Source: Nitrospira sp. (lineage in GTDB: Bacteria > Nitrospirota > Nitrospiria > Nitrospirales > Nitrospiraceae). Taken from it: a stretch of DNA of 64,000 nt. The translations under genes were made by a program, and so were the position numbers. The DNA lies in assembly GCA_030123625.1 (NCBI GenBank), contig CP126121.1, forward strand, positions 2,210,179 through 2,274,178, written 5' to 3'. Positions 35,311 through 46,079 of this stretch are shown one piece after another. The number at the start of each line of letters is the position of its first letter. Position 1 is the stretch's first letter. Under the pieces are notes generated by a model that did no database searches, was not told the origin of the DNA, and saw only the letters and a program-made list of their open reading frames with translations.

Positions 35311-35333
35311 CACTTGTCACTCTGCGACAAGTG
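35311..35333 (+). terminator. Hairpin after cassette 1
   Basis: CACTTGTC (35311-35318) and GACAAGTG (35326-35333) form a perfect 8-bp stem with a 7-nt loop, about 37 nt after the stop of cassette gene B. There is no strong U-tract. The rest of the gap (35334-35569) shows no gene. Confidence 0.45.
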
Positions 35334-35569
35334 AGCGTCCCGCTGTCGTGATTTTCCTCGCCCCAGGACAAACGCATGATCTCATGATCTGACGGAGCGG
35401 ATGCCCTGCTGTCCTGCATTGATGCGGACACGATCATTGCCTATACGGTCGTTGATGCCGACGAATGGGTGATCCAGCCATCGCCACAGGTCACATCGAG
35501 GAAGTTCGGCACCAGCTACCCCGCGACCTGCGCGGCATTTTCCCGGACGTCTGACCACAGAAGGGTCGT

Positions 35570-35733
35570 ATGGAGCCTCGCGACATTTATCTAACCACAT
35601 CCAATCTCGATCGTTTGGAGGATGTAGAGAAGTTGGTCAATCCGGCATCATGCTCAAAGAGAGGAAGGGAGAGCACGAGTACTTGGAGAGCTGACAGCAC
35701 GAGTTCCACATCGTCGACCAGTCGGAGGTTCCG
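35570..35733 (+). pseudogene. Rnk-like relic
   Basis: From ATG 35570 the sequence encodes Met-Glu-Pro-Arg-Asp-Ile-Tyr-Leu-Thr, nearly the start of the intact Rnk homologue at 55215 (Met-Glu-Ser-Arg-Asp-Ile-Tyr-Ile-Thr). After a frame change the match resumes with Leu-Lys-Glu-Arg...Glu-Tyr-Leu-Glu-Ser, a stop, then His-Ile-Val-Asp. Only the N-terminal third survives before the next gene starts at 35734. Confidence 0.65.
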
Positions 35734-36930
35734 ATGACATCTGCAACAAGATCCGACGATCAGGAGAGGAAACATGCGCGTCTCCGAGTCGGCATTTCCG
35801 GCTCATACGGGGGCGTCAATCTCGGGGACGAGGCCATCCTGACCGGTATGATCGGCGAGCTACGCAGCTCTCTCTCGGCCGAGCTTACGGTCTTTTCCCG
35901 CGATCCGGAAGATACGTTAAAGCGCCATCGCGTGGAGCGGTCGGTGGCGATCAGGCAATTGACAAGACAAGAGGCACGGGAAGAGGTCAAACGGTTGGAC
36001 GTCTTGATTCTCGGGGGCGGAGGGATTCTCTATGATGCCGATGCCGAAACATACCTCCGAGAGGTCATGCTGGCTCAAGAACTTGGTGTCCTCGTTGCGG
36101 TGTACGCCATCAGCGCCGGTCCCCTTCAGGACCCAAAAGTCCGCACGACAATCGCGAATGTGCTCAACAAGATCCCGCTTATTACCGTCCGCGACAAGCA
36201 GGGATACCGATTACTGGAAGATGTGGGGGTTGAGAACGACATTCATCTGACCGCAGATCCCGCGCTGTTGATCGAGGCCACTGCATTGCCCGCCGAAGCG
36301 TTAATGACCGAGGGGGTTGATTTCGACCGACATCTCGTGGGGTTTTCTGTGCGTGAGCCGGGGCCGGCTGCGCCCCACATCAGCCCGACCCATTACTATG
36401 AGCTGCTGGCCAACGCCGCCGACTTCATGATCGACCGCCTGAACGCCGATGTGGTGTTTGTTCCAATGGAGAAAGGCGACATCCGGCACAGCCATGGCGT
36501 TGTCGCGAACATGGAATACTCCCAAAGAGCAGAGATCCTCCGGAGGAATTATACGTCGCAGCAGATTCTGAGCCTCATCGGCCGGTTTGACTTCTGCGTC
36601 GGAATGCGACTCCATTTTCTGATTTTTTCTGCGCTCCAAAGCGTGCCGTTTGTCGCCCTTCCCTATGCATCAAAGGTCACCGGATTCATTCAAGACCTGG
36701 AGATGGCCATGCCGCCCATGCACGACGTCCGCTCGGGACGATTGATAGCAAGCATCGACCGCGCCTGGGATACCAGGCATGAGATCAAGACCAAGATCCA
36801 GCGATTGTTGCCGGGCTTGAAAGAACGGGCAAGAGAGACGAATGGCCTTCTTCTGAAAATGCTCCACGAGGAAACACAAAACGGTGTCGGGAAGGAGCGA
36901 CGGCAGCGTAATGGAAGTCCTGCGCACTGA
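35734..36930 (+). CDS. Polysaccharide pyruvyl transferase family protein (CsaB-like)
   Basis: A 398-residue protein of the PS_pyruv_trans family: Gly-Ser-Tyr-Gly-Gly-Val-Asn-Leu-Gly-Asp-Glu-Ala-Ile-Leu near the N-terminus, a Gly-Gly-Gly-Gly-Ile-Leu loop, and a C-terminal Gly-Met-Arg-Leu-His-Phe motif that fits the pyruvyl-donor site. These enzymes transfer pyruvate from PEP to wall or exopolysaccharide sugars. The C-terminal 40 residues are charged. The stop lies 20 nt inside the next gene, so the two form an operon. Substrate unknown. Confidence 0.82.
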   Translation: MTSATRSDDQERKHARLRVGISGSYGGVNLGDEAILTGMIGELRSSLSAELTVFSRDPEDTLKRHRVERSVAIRQLTRQEAREEVKRLDVLILGGGGILYDADAETYLREVMLAQELGVLVAVYAISAGPLQDPKVRTTIANVLNKIPLITVRDKQGYRLLEDVGVENDIHLTADPALLIEATALPAEALMTEGVDFDRHLVGFSVREPGPAAPHISPTHYYELLANAADFMIDRLNADVVFVPMEKGDIRHSHGVVANMEYSQRAEILRRNYTSQQILSLIGRFDFCVGMRLHFLIFSALQSVPFVALPYASKVTGFIQDLEMAMPPMHDVRSGRLIASIDRAWDTRHEIKTKIQRLLPGLKERARETNGLLLKMLHEETQNGVGKERRQRNGSPAH

Positions 36931-38479
36931 TATCGCCATTATCGGCGGAGGCCTCGGCGCCTGCGCGGCCGCCTTGGCGGCGGCAAGCATGGGTTGCCGG
37001 GTCATCCTGACGGAGGAGACCCATTGGATCGGCGGGCAGCTCACGAACCAAGCCGTCCCTCCGGATGAACATCCATGGATCGAAGAATTCGGAGCCACCG
37101 CCCGCTACCGAGCGTTGAGAGAAGGAATTCGCGACTATTATCGGATCCATCTTCCTTTGACCGAGGCGGCGCGAGCAAACAAAGCGTTCAATCCGGGAAA
37201 CGGTTGGGTCAGCCGCCTGTGCCATGACCCACGAGTCGCCGTGGCGGTCCTTCATCAGATGTTCGCTCCTCATCAATTGAGCGGGAAACTGTTTGTCATG
37301 CATCCTCAACGTCCTATTGCAGCCTGGACGCATGGAGACCGCATTACGGGTGTAGTTGTGCGGGGCTTGGAGTCGGGTCGAGACACATTGATAGAGGCGC
37401 CCTTCTTCCTTGATGCAACCCCTGCAGGCGACGTTCTTGCCTTGGGCGATGTGGAGCACGTCATAGGAGCGGAGTCGCGGGACATCACTCAAGAGCCTCA
37501 CGCCGCAGAAAAAGCCGATCGACGAGATCAACAGGCGATTACCGTGTGTTTCGCGATGGAATATCTCCCGACTGAAGATCATACCGTTGACAAGCCGAGA
37601 CAATATGAACTCTGGCGGGATTTGGTCCCGCCGGGATGGCCGGGCCGCCTTCTTGGCTGGGACACGGTACGTCCGGAGACCCATGAAGTCATCTCACGGG
37701 GCTTGTTCGAGTCGGCGGACGACCGTCCATGGTGGCGCTTTCGACGAATTCTCGATCGCTCCAACTTTGTCGAAGGATTTACCCCAAGCGACATCACGGT
37801 GGTCAACTGGCCGCAAAACGACTATTGGTTCGGCCCTGTGTGCGGGGTGGATCAGGCGGAAGCGGCACGGAACATGGAGGCGGCGCGCCAGCTCAGCCTG
37901 AGTCTCTTGTACTGGCTTCAAACCGAAGCGCCGCGTCCGGACGGTGGGCTCGGCTATCCCGGGTTGCGTTTGCGCGGCGATGTCGTCGGCGGCACTCCAG
38001 ATGGTCTTGCGCCCGCCCCCTACATCCGCGAGTCGCGCCGCGTCGTCGCCGAATTCACCGTGCTGGAACAGCATATCGCCTATCCATTGCGGCCTCATGG
38101 CCCGGAGCTTTTCAGGGATACCGTCGGCATCGGTTGCTATAGGATTGATCTGCATCCCCGAGTCAGCGGCGCAGGATATCTCGACATGGGCTGCTGGCCG
38201 TTTCAGATTCCGCTCGGCGCCCTCATTCCGGTGCGTGTTGAAAATCTTCTGCCCGGCGGCAAAAACTTAGGCGTCACTCACATCACCAATGGAGCCTACC
38301 GGGTTCATCATGTCGAGTGGAATGTCGGCGAAGCGGCGGGCCTTCTTGCTGCATTTTGCCTCGAGCGTCGGACGGTGCCGCGTTGGGTTCGGAATAACGC
38401 TCGGGCGCTTGAAGATTTCCAGCATGTGCTTTCATGCCAAGGGATTCCCCTTTCCTGGCCGACGCTGTCGCCCTTATGA
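36911..38479 (+). CDS. FAD-dependent oxidoreductase (FAD_oxidored family)
   Basis: About 522 residues from ATG 36911, which overlaps the upstream gene by 20 nt (GGAG 15 nt before). The N-terminal Rossmann motif Ile-Ile-Gly-Gly-Gly-Leu-Gly-Ala-Cys and Glu at the end of strand 2 bind FAD; Trp-Ile-Gly-Gly-Gln-Leu follows. A C-terminal Leu-Pro-Gly-Gly-Lys-Asn-Leu-Gly-Val and Asn-Gly-Ala-Tyr-Arg-Val-His segment closes the FAD site. Members of this family include enzymes acting on thioesters or secondary metabolites; the substrate here is unknown. Coupling to the pyruvyl transferase suggests envelope-glycan or metabolite modification. Confidence 0.8.
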   Translation: MEVLRTDIAIIGGGLGACAAALAAASMGCRVILTEETHWIGGQLTNQAVPPDEHPWIEEFGATARYRALREGIRDYYRIHLPLTEAARANKAFNPGNGWVSRLCHDPRVAVAVLHQMFAPHQLSGKLFVMHPQRPIAAWTHGDRITGVVVRGLESGRDTLIEAPFFLDATPAGDVLALGDVEHVIGAESRDITQEPHAAEKADRRDQQAITVCFAMEYLPTEDHTVDKPRQYELWRDLVPPGWPGRLLGWDTVRPETHEVISRGLFESADDRPWWRFRRILDRSNFVEGFTPSDITVVNWPQNDYWFGPVCGVDQAEAARNMEAARQLSLSLLYWLQTEAPRPDGGLGYPGLRLRGDVVGGTPDGLAPAPYIRESRRVVAEFTVLEQHIAYPLRPHGPELFRDTVGIGCYRIDLHPRVSGAGYLDMGCWPFQIPLGALIPVRVENLLPGGKNLGVTHITNGAYRVHHVEWNVGEAAGLLAAFCLERRTVPRWVRNNARALEDFQHVLSCQGIPLSWPTLSPL

Positions 38480-38529
38480 TGATTGGAGGGCGATTGAGTG
38501 GTCCGGTTCATCCGCTACAGAGTTCGAAA

Positions 38530-38630
38530 GCACCAACCGGTCAGTTCGCCGCCTTGAATGTCGGATCGTCTTTGACGATTCCTACAAGGGCTTCAAGTAG
38601 CGAGCCGGTTATCCGCAATAAACGACCTTC
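38530..38630 (+). pseudogene. Relic of cassette gene B with 3' flank
   Basis: From about 38530 the DNA closely follows 35205-35290: Pro/Thr-Asn-Arg, then Arg-Leu-Glu-Cys-Arg-Ile-Val-Phe-Asp-Asp-x-Tyr-Lys-Gly-Phe-Lys, TAG at 38598, and the same AGCGAGCCGGTTAT downstream. The first Cys of CxxC is changed to Arg and the 5' two thirds are missing. A short downstream GTCGC...GCGAC pairing is like that after copy 1. The rest of 38631-38820 holds no gene I can support. Confidence 0.65.
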
Positions 38631-38820
38631 CGAATTACGTGTCGCCTTCTGCGACAGCGGAGTCTTTCCCCCTGTCGCAAGTCTCCCCTATGGTGCAGCA
38701 TTCCTCCTCCGTGTCGTTATTTAACTCCTCAATTTTTCAGAAAATCACCATGATGGGTTTTCCTTTCAGTGGCTCCCTCTTTGCACCTCTGTTGAGTCGC
38801 GGAAACTGGAACTCGTTTTC

Positions 38821-40200
38821 ATGGAGGTCTCCTACACCATACGACGGCATCGCCACGTCGAGCTCCTCGCTTGCTTCGTGCTCGCCACGCTTCTCTGCGG
38901 GATGGGTGCAGAGAATGTCGCGGAAGGGCAGGAGACCAACAGTCCGGAACTGAAGCTGAGTCTGCGCGAGGCCATTCAGGCCGCCGTCGACAACAACGTC
39001 AATGTGCGGCTGCTGAAAGAACGCATTGCGTCTGCGCAAGCGCAGGCCAACACGAGCCTGGGTGCTCTGCTGCCAAACGTCGGAGGATATCTCAATGGCA
39101 GAAACCAAACGGTAAATCTTGCCGCCTTCGGCCTTCCCGCCGACCGGCTTTCCGCTCTCGGCCTCACCAGGAGCGTGACGGATCCGTTCGAAGTCTACGA
39201 CGCACGCGCGACTCTCGTGCAAAACATCTTCAGCCTCAGTTTGATCCAACGATGGCGTGCGGCGAGATCCGGCGTCGATGTCGCCGGTCTCGAAGCGGAA
39301 GTGACGAAGAGAGACGTGATGGCGACCGCCGGATTGCTGTACATCGAGGCGTTACGGGCCGACGAAGCCGTGAAGGCACGGCAGGCGGATATCGAACTCA
39401 GTCAGCAACTGCTGAAATTGACGCGAGATCGCAAGGCAGCGGGTGTGGCGACGGGTTTGGATGTCACTCGTCAGGAAGTTGAATTGGAGAACAACAAGCA
39501 ACGGTTGCTGGTCTCGCAGAATGAGCAGGAGAGCGCGCGCCTCAACCTGATCCGTTCGTTGGGGATCGCCTTCGATGTCCGGTTGGTTCTCACTGATGAA
39601 CTGAAGTTCGTGCCGGTCGAGCCTCAAATTCGCGAGCAAGCCCTCCTGACCGCGCACGAGCAACGGTTGGAGTTGAGGGTTCAAGAGAATCGCCAGCGAC
39701 TTGCGGCACTCAGCCTCAGTTCCGTCACCAGCGAACGGATACCATCGCTCTCTTTGAACGGCGATTATGGCTGGATCGGATTAAAGCCGGACGAAGCCTT
39801 GGCCACGCGTTCGATCGGACTGACATTTTCGATCCCCATTTTTGATGGAGGCCAGCGGGAAAGCCGCATTTCCGAGTCCCGCAGCAAGGTCCGGCAGGAG
39901 TCCATTCGTATGAAGGACGTGTCGGATCAAGTCACCCTGGAAGTCCGGAACGCTCTGCTGACACTGGAGTCATCCGTGCAACAGGTTGCAGTCGCAGGGA
40001 AGGGATTGGAATTGGCGCTCAAAGAGTTAACCTTTGCGAAGGATCGGTTTGCAGCCGGTCTGACGACCAATATCGAAGTGACGAATGCCCAGACATCGGT
40101 GGCACGGGCACGTGACAACCAGATCGAGGCGTTGTTCCGGTTCAATGCCTCGCGCATCAATCTGGCGCGGGCCAAGGGAGAGATTGAGAAACTCTTTTAA
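38821..40200 (+). CDS. TolC-family outer membrane efflux protein
   Basis: A 459-residue protein from ATG 38821. A hydrophobic leader precedes Ala-Glu-Gly-Gln. Two repeats of long coiled helices with Leu-Ser-Leu-Arg-Glu-Ala-Ile-Gln-Ala-Ala and Pro-Ile-Phe-Asp-Gly-Gly-Gln-Arg mark the outer-membrane efflux protein fold. It would supply the outer-membrane duct for an exporter. The next gene is a truncated ABC ATPase, so the original cognate exporter seems lost; it could instead serve the RND pair at 20.8-25.3 kb. Confidence 0.88.
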   Translation: MEVSYTIRRHRHVELLACFVLATLLCGMGAENVAEGQETNSPELKLSLREAIQAAVDNNVNVRLLKERIASAQAQANTSLGALLPNVGGYLNGRNQTVNLAAFGLPADRLSALGLTRSVTDPFEVYDARATLVQNIFSLSLIQRWRAARSGVDVAGLEAEVTKRDVMATAGLLYIEALRADEAVKARQADIELSQQLLKLTRDRKAAGVATGLDVTRQEVELENNKQRLLVSQNEQESARLNLIRSLGIAFDVRLVLTDELKFVPVEPQIREQALLTAHEQRLELRVQENRQRLAALSLSSVTSERIPSLSLNGDYGWIGLKPDEALATRSIGLTFSIPIFDGGQRESRISESRSKVRQESIRMKDVSDQVTLEVRNALLTLESSVQQVAVAGKGLELALKELTFAKDRFAAGLTTNIEVTNAQTSVARARDNQIEALFRFNASRINLARAKGEIEKLF

Positions 40201-40337
40201 GAATGGTCGACCGTCACCGGTGATCGGTCATTGACGATTTCCGAAAAAGAGGAATGCATGAGCACAGAGACGATAACCGTGTCCCGGGATGCCGGCCGAT
40301 GCCAAGATTGTTCTCGTGAATGGAACGGAGCCACCAA

Positions 40338-40742
40338 GTGGAAGCCATTGAGCTCGTCCATCTCACGCGATCGTTCGGCGTGGTTCGCGCAGTCGAGGAT
40401 TTGAACTTCACGGTGGCAACCGGAGAAATTTTCGGCCTCGTCGGACCGGACGGTGCCGGCAAGACCACCACGATGCGGCTCTTGACCGGCGTGATGGAGC
40501 CGACGGGCGGCGATGCCTGGGTCATGGGCAAGCACGTGGTCCGGGAAGCCGAGGCGGTGAAAGACGACATCGGGTACATGAGCCAGCGGTTCGGGCTCTA
40601 TCCGGATCTGACGGTGGACGAAAACATCCGGTTCTACGCGGATCTCTACGGGGTTCCCACACAAGGGCGCGAGCAGAAGGTCCACGAGCTGCTCTCGTTC
40701 AGCAATCTCACTCCTTTCAAGACATGGACGCACAGATCGTAG
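40338..40742 (+). pseudogene. Truncated ABC transporter ATPase
   Basis: Starting at GTG 40338 (GGAG 8 nt upstream; ATG 40320 is an alternative), about 134 residues show an ABC ATPase N-terminal half: Walker A Gly-Pro-Asp-Gly-Ala-Gly-Lys-Thr-Thr and the Q-loop region Met-Ser-Gln-Arg-Phe-Gly-Leu-Tyr-Pro. Just where the LSGGQ signature should come, the frame ends in unrelated residues at TAG 40740, within the glgX start. The signature, Walker B and switch His are gone, so it cannot hydrolyse ATP as a normal ABC unit. A deletion probably joined it to glgX. Confidence 0.78.
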
Positions 40743-42805
40743 GGACATGCATGGATCGGTGGGCGGCACAGGAAGGCACTCGGTCTCCATTGGGGGTGAC
40801 GTGGGTGGAAGCAGAGCAAGCCTTCAATTTTGCGCTCTATTCCAAACACGCCACAGGGGTCGTCTTGTTGTTCTATCGGTCTGATGAGACAGTCAAGCCG
40901 GCTACCCGGCATCGTCTCAACTATCTGACCAACAAATCCGGAAGAATCTGGCATTGCCTGATTCCGGCGTCACAGCTCCACAACATGACCTACTATGCGT
41001 ATCAGGTGGAAGGTCCATTTGAACCGGAAGCAGGCCACCGCTTCGATCCGGAGAAGATTCTGCTCGATCCCTACGCCAAAGCGATCTATTTCCCTCCCGG
41101 ATTCGATCGGGAGGTTGCGAGGGAAACGGGCTCCAATGCGGGCCGTGCTCCACTGGGACTGATCCCACACCAACAGCGGGTATTTCAGTGGGGAGAAGAG
41201 AGGCCCCCACGCCACACACACGACATGGTGATCTATGAGATGCACGTGAAAGGATTCACCATGAGGCCCAACTCAGGCATTTCTGATGGAGCACGCGGGA
41301 CCTATGCGGGCGTGATCGAAAAGATTCCCTATCTCACTGAGCTTGGCGTGACGGCCGTCGAACTGCTTCCGGTCCACCAGCGCGATCCACAAGAAGGGGA
41401 CTATTGGGGATACATGCCGCTGAACTTTTTCACTCCGCATCATGAATATGCGGGCGATCCGGTTGTAGGCAAGCAGGTGGATGAATTTCGTGCCATGGTA
41501 AAGGCGCTTCATGAGGCCGGCATCGAAGTGTTGCTTGACGTCGTCTATAACCATACGACCGAAGGCAATCAGAACGGCCCGACTTATTCGTACCGAGGGA
41601 TCGACAATACGACGTACTATCTCTTGGAACAGGACCGCCGCTGGTACCGCAACGACACGGGAACCGGAAATGTCATTCACGCGGCCAATCGCCACGTGCG
41701 GCGCATGGTCGTCGAAAGCTTGCTGTATTGGACGGAAGCGATGCATGTGGATGGGTTTCGGTTCGATCTGGCGTCGCTGTTCACACGAAATGACGACGGC
41801 TCGATCAATCTGGATGATCCCCCGATCATCGCCGAGATCAGTGGATTCGCAGAGCTGAAGCGAATACGCCTGATCGCCGAAGCCTGGGACCTGTCGGCTT
41901 ACCAGCTCGGAAGAAGTTTCCCCGGGTTGAACTGGCTACAATGGAACGGCAAGTTTCGTGACGATATCCGCTCGTTCGCCAAGGGAGATCTTGGAACTGT
42001 GCCGGCACTCATGACCAGGCTGTACGGCAGTGACGACCTCTTTCCTGACCAGCTCCTCCATGCGTACCATGCCTATCAAAGCGTCAACTTCGTCACCTGC
42101 CATGACGGCTTCTCACTCTATGATCTTGTCGCGTACAACGACAAACGCAACTGGGCCAATGGCCATCAGAATCAAGACGGTCGCGACGACAATTACAGTT
42201 GGAATTGCGGCTGGGAAGGCGACGAGGGAGTGCCGGATGCCGTGATGGGGCTCCGCAAACGGCAGATCAAGAATCTCTGCTGTCTTCTCTTTCTTTCGAA
42301 CGGCACTCCGATGTTCTGCGCGGGTGATGAGTTCATGAATACGCAGGGAGGGAACAACAATCCCTACAATCAGGACAACGAGACGACCTGGCTGGACTGG
42401 AGTCTGTTGGAACGTAATCGGGATATGTTTCGGTTTTTCAAACGCATGATCGCCTTTCGGAAGACCCATCCCTCGCTCGGCCGCAGCCGCTTTTGGCGCG
42501 AGGATGTCCATTGGTATGGAGTCGGGCCGGAGGTGGATCTCTCATACCATTCCCACAGTCTGGCCTTTTTTCTCTCCGGTGCGTCTCAGCAAGACGACGA
42601 TCTCTATGTGATGATCAACGCCTATTGGGAGGATCTGTCTTTCACCATCCAGGAAGGTGCGGCACATGACTGGTGGCGGGTTATCGACACGAGCCTGCCG
42701 AGCCCGGATGACTTTCGGGAGCCGGGACAAGAACAAGTCCTTCAATCCCTTCGCTGCCAGGTGAAGGCTCGATCGATTGTGGTGCTGCTGCGAAAGGCGG
42801 AATAA
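40724..42805 (+). CDS. glgX: Glycogen debranching enzyme GlgX/isoamylase (GH13)
   Basis: A 693-residue GH13 enzyme. An N-terminal CBM48-like domain (Phe-Asn-Phe-Ala-Leu-Tyr-Ser) is followed by the TIM barrel with all four conserved regions: Asp-Val-Val-Tyr-Asn-His, nucleophile Asp348 in GFRFD, acid/base Glu386 in IAEAWD, and Asp461 in CHDG. It cleaves alpha-1,6 branches in glycogen limit dextrins, complementing the phosphorylase at 51 kb. Its first 19 nt overlap the truncated ABC gene; an ATG at 40751 is an alternative start. It may have lost its native promoter in that rearrangement. Confidence 0.9.
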   Translation: MDAQIVGTCMDRWAAQEGTRSPLGVTWVEAEQAFNFALYSKHATGVVLLFYRSDETVKPATRHRLNYLTNKSGRIWHCLIPASQLHNMTYYAYQVEGPFEPEAGHRFDPEKILLDPYAKAIYFPPGFDREVARETGSNAGRAPLGLIPHQQRVFQWGEERPPRHTHDMVIYEMHVKGFTMRPNSGISDGARGTYAGVIEKIPYLTELGVTAVELLPVHQRDPQEGDYWGYMPLNFFTPHHEYAGDPVVGKQVDEFRAMVKALHEAGIEVLLDVVYNHTTEGNQNGPTYSYRGIDNTTYYLLEQDRRWYRNDTGTGNVIHAANRHVRRMVVESLLYWTEAMHVDGFRFDLASLFTRNDDGSINLDDPPIIAEISGFAELKRIRLIAEAWDLSAYQLGRSFPGLNWLQWNGKFRDDIRSFAKGDLGTVPALMTRLYGSDDLFPDQLLHAYHAYQSVNFVTCHDGFSLYDLVAYNDKRNWANGHQNQDGRDDNYSWNCGWEGDEGVPDAVMGLRKRQIKNLCCLLFLSNGTPMFCAGDEFMNTQGGNNNPYNQDNETTWLDWSLLERNRDMFRFFKRMIAFRKTHPSLGRSRFWREDVHWYGVGPEVDLSYHSHSLAFFLSGASQQDDDLYVMINAYWEDLSFTIQEGAAHDWWRVIDTSLPSPDDFREPGQEQVLQSLRCQVKARSIVVLLRKAE

Positions 42806-42819
42806 GGAATGGAGATCAG

Positions 42820-42966
42820 ATGCCTACTTCTCGAAATCCGCTCTGGCCTGTTCCCCTCAAAGTCGGGCTAAGTTCCGGCGTGCCGATCTATGTGGAGGCG
42901 GGGCATGTGGCGGTTTCGGAGGCAGTTCCGATAAGAACCGCATCAGAGAGACAGACTGGCATGTGA
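42820..42966 (+). CDS. Small ORF between glgX and the ATPase operon
   Basis: A 48-codon frame from ATG 42820, with GGAG 5 nt upstream, ending at TGA 42964-42966. The peptide starts Pro-Thr-Ser-Arg-Asn-Pro-Leu-Trp-Pro-Val-Pro and has no family I know. Good RBS spacing is the only positive evidence; it could be a remnant. It lies 14 nt after glgX and 21 nt before atpD. Confidence 0.35.
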   Translation: MPTSRNPLWPVPLKVGLSSGVPIYVEAGHVAVSEAVPIRTASERQTGM

Positions 42967-44788
<1,822 letters not shown>

Positions 44789-44792
<4 letters not shown>

Positions 44793-45058
44793 ATAACCAC
44801 GACGAGTTGAAGCAACGCATATCGAGGCAGGTCGATCGCATGCAGAAGGCCGATAAGGACCGCCCGACACTGCTGGCGCAAACGGCCTACCTTGGGACGC
44901 TGGGGCTTCTCCTTGTGATACCGGTCATTATAGGGGCTTATCTCGGCCGTTGGCTGGACGGGTTTGTCGAAGGCTACTCGATGCGATGGACCCTCAGTCT
45001 GATTATCGTCGGTGTCGCAGTGGGAGCGATCAACGTCTATCTCTTTATCAAGGAATAG
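44789..45058 (+). CDS. atpQ: N-type ATPase accessory protein AtpQ (ATPase gene 1 family)
   Basis: 89 residues. A basic, charged N-terminus (Arg-Gln-Val-Asp-Arg-Met) is followed by Pro-Thr-Leu-Leu-Ala-Gln-Thr-Ala-Tyr-Leu-Gly-Thr-Leu-Gly and two transmembrane helices with Gly-Ala-Tyr-Leu-Gly-Arg-Trp-Leu-Asp between them. This matches the ATPase-gene-1 / AtpI-like accessory proteins of N-ATPase operons, thought to help c-ring assembly. Normally atpR, a three-helix protein, follows; here atpB begins 4 nt after the stop and no atpR is seen. Confidence 0.85.
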
Positions 45059-45061
45059 AAC

Positions 45062-45748
45062 ATGGCCGGAGGAGAAGCGGCCGGAACCGTCTTTCAGATA
45101 GGGTCGATCCACATCGCGCACTCGATCGTGGCCACATGGGGAATCATGCTGACACTGGCACTCTTCTCCTGGGCCGTCACTCGCCGCCTCGGTCGTGAAC
45201 CCGGTCCTCTCCAAGCCGCGCTGGAAGGCGCTGTGGGAGCCATCGATGACACCATTCGTTCTGTGTTGCCCGGGCATGCAGAACGGGTCTTCCCCTTCAT
45301 CGCCACGTTATGGATTTTTATCCTCCTCGCCAATCTCATCGGCCTCATCCCCGGCATCCATGCGCCGACCGGCGATCTGTCGGTGACGGCGGCGCTGGCC
45401 GTCCTTGTGTTCTTATCCGTCCACTGGTTCGGCATCGCCATCGAAGGGATCACACCCTACCTTCGCCACTATCTCGCGCCGTCGCCCCTGCTGTTGCCGT
45501 TTCACATCATCAGTGAGATTTCACGGACCTTGACCCTCGCCGTCCGTCTGTTCGGAAACATGATGAGCCTGGAGATGGCGGCATTGTTGGTGTTGCTGGT
45601 GGCGGGATTCCTGGTCCCCATTCCGCTCTTGATGCTCCATATCGTCGAGGCGCTGATCCAAGCGTATATTTTCGGCATGCTGGCATTGATCTATCTCGCC
45701 GGCGCGATTCAGACACGAGCGCTCCATTCACTATCAGACAAAGGATGA
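45062..45748 (+). CDS. atpB: N-type ATPase subunit a
   Basis: A 228-residue membrane subunit with five to six hydrophobic segments. The essential stator Arg is in Leu-Ala-Val-Arg-Leu-Phe-Gly-Asn-Met (helix 4/5). The following helix carries the Glu in His-Ile-Val-Glu-Ala-Leu-Ile-Gln-Ala-Tyr-Ile-Phe, part of the ion half-channel. It lies between atpQ and atpE with gaps of 4-5 nt. Confidence 0.92.
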   Translation: MAGGEAAGTVFQIGSIHIAHSIVATWGIMLTLALFSWAVTRRLGREPGPLQAALEGAVGAIDDTIRSVLPGHAERVFPFIATLWIFILLANLIGLIPGIHAPTGDLSVTAALAVLVFLSVHWFGIAIEGITPYLRHYLAPSPLLLPFHIISEISRTLTLAVRLFGNMMSLEMAALLVLLVAGFLVPIPLLMLHIVEALIQAYIFGMLALIYLAGAIQTRALHSLSDKG

Positions 45749-45752
45749 CCTT

Positions 45753-46019
45753 ATGCGAGACATGACTTGGTTTTCCACGTTGTCCACCGTATCCGCCGTG
45801 CTGGCGATCGCGATCGGCACCGTCGGGCCCGCCATTGCCATGGGACGGGCGATCACGCAAGCGTTGGAAGCCCTGGCGAGGCAGCCGGAGGCGGAAAAGT
45901 CGATCACGCGGACTCTCTTCATCGGTTTGGCCATGATCGAGTCGCTCGCCATCTACTGTCTGGTGATCGTGCTGATCGTGCTCTTTAGAAATCCGCTGCT
46001 GGAGTATCTGCTGAAATGA
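45753..46019 (+). CDS. atpE: N-type ATPase subunit c
   Basis: An 88-residue hairpin of two helices joined by Ala-Arg-Gln-Pro-Glu-Ala. The ion-binding carboxylate is Glu63 in Ile-Glu63-Ser64-Leu65-Ala-Ile-Tyr68. In Na+-binding c subunits the partners are Gln (or Glu in many N-types) at the position of Met30 here, and Thr at the position of Leu65. Both are replaced, while Ser64 and Tyr68 remain. This suggests proton rather than sodium coupling, although ring context matters. AAAGGATG precedes ATG 45753. Confidence 0.93.
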   Translation: MRDMTWFSTLSTVSAVLAIAIGTVGPAIAMGRAITQALEALARQPEAEKSITRTLFIGLAMIESLAIYCLVIVLIVLFRNPLLEYLLK

Positions 46020-46079
46020 CGTGCAGAGTCCGGCACGGCAAGGCGGCGCGCACGCGGGATAAACCGGAAGGGGCGACAG

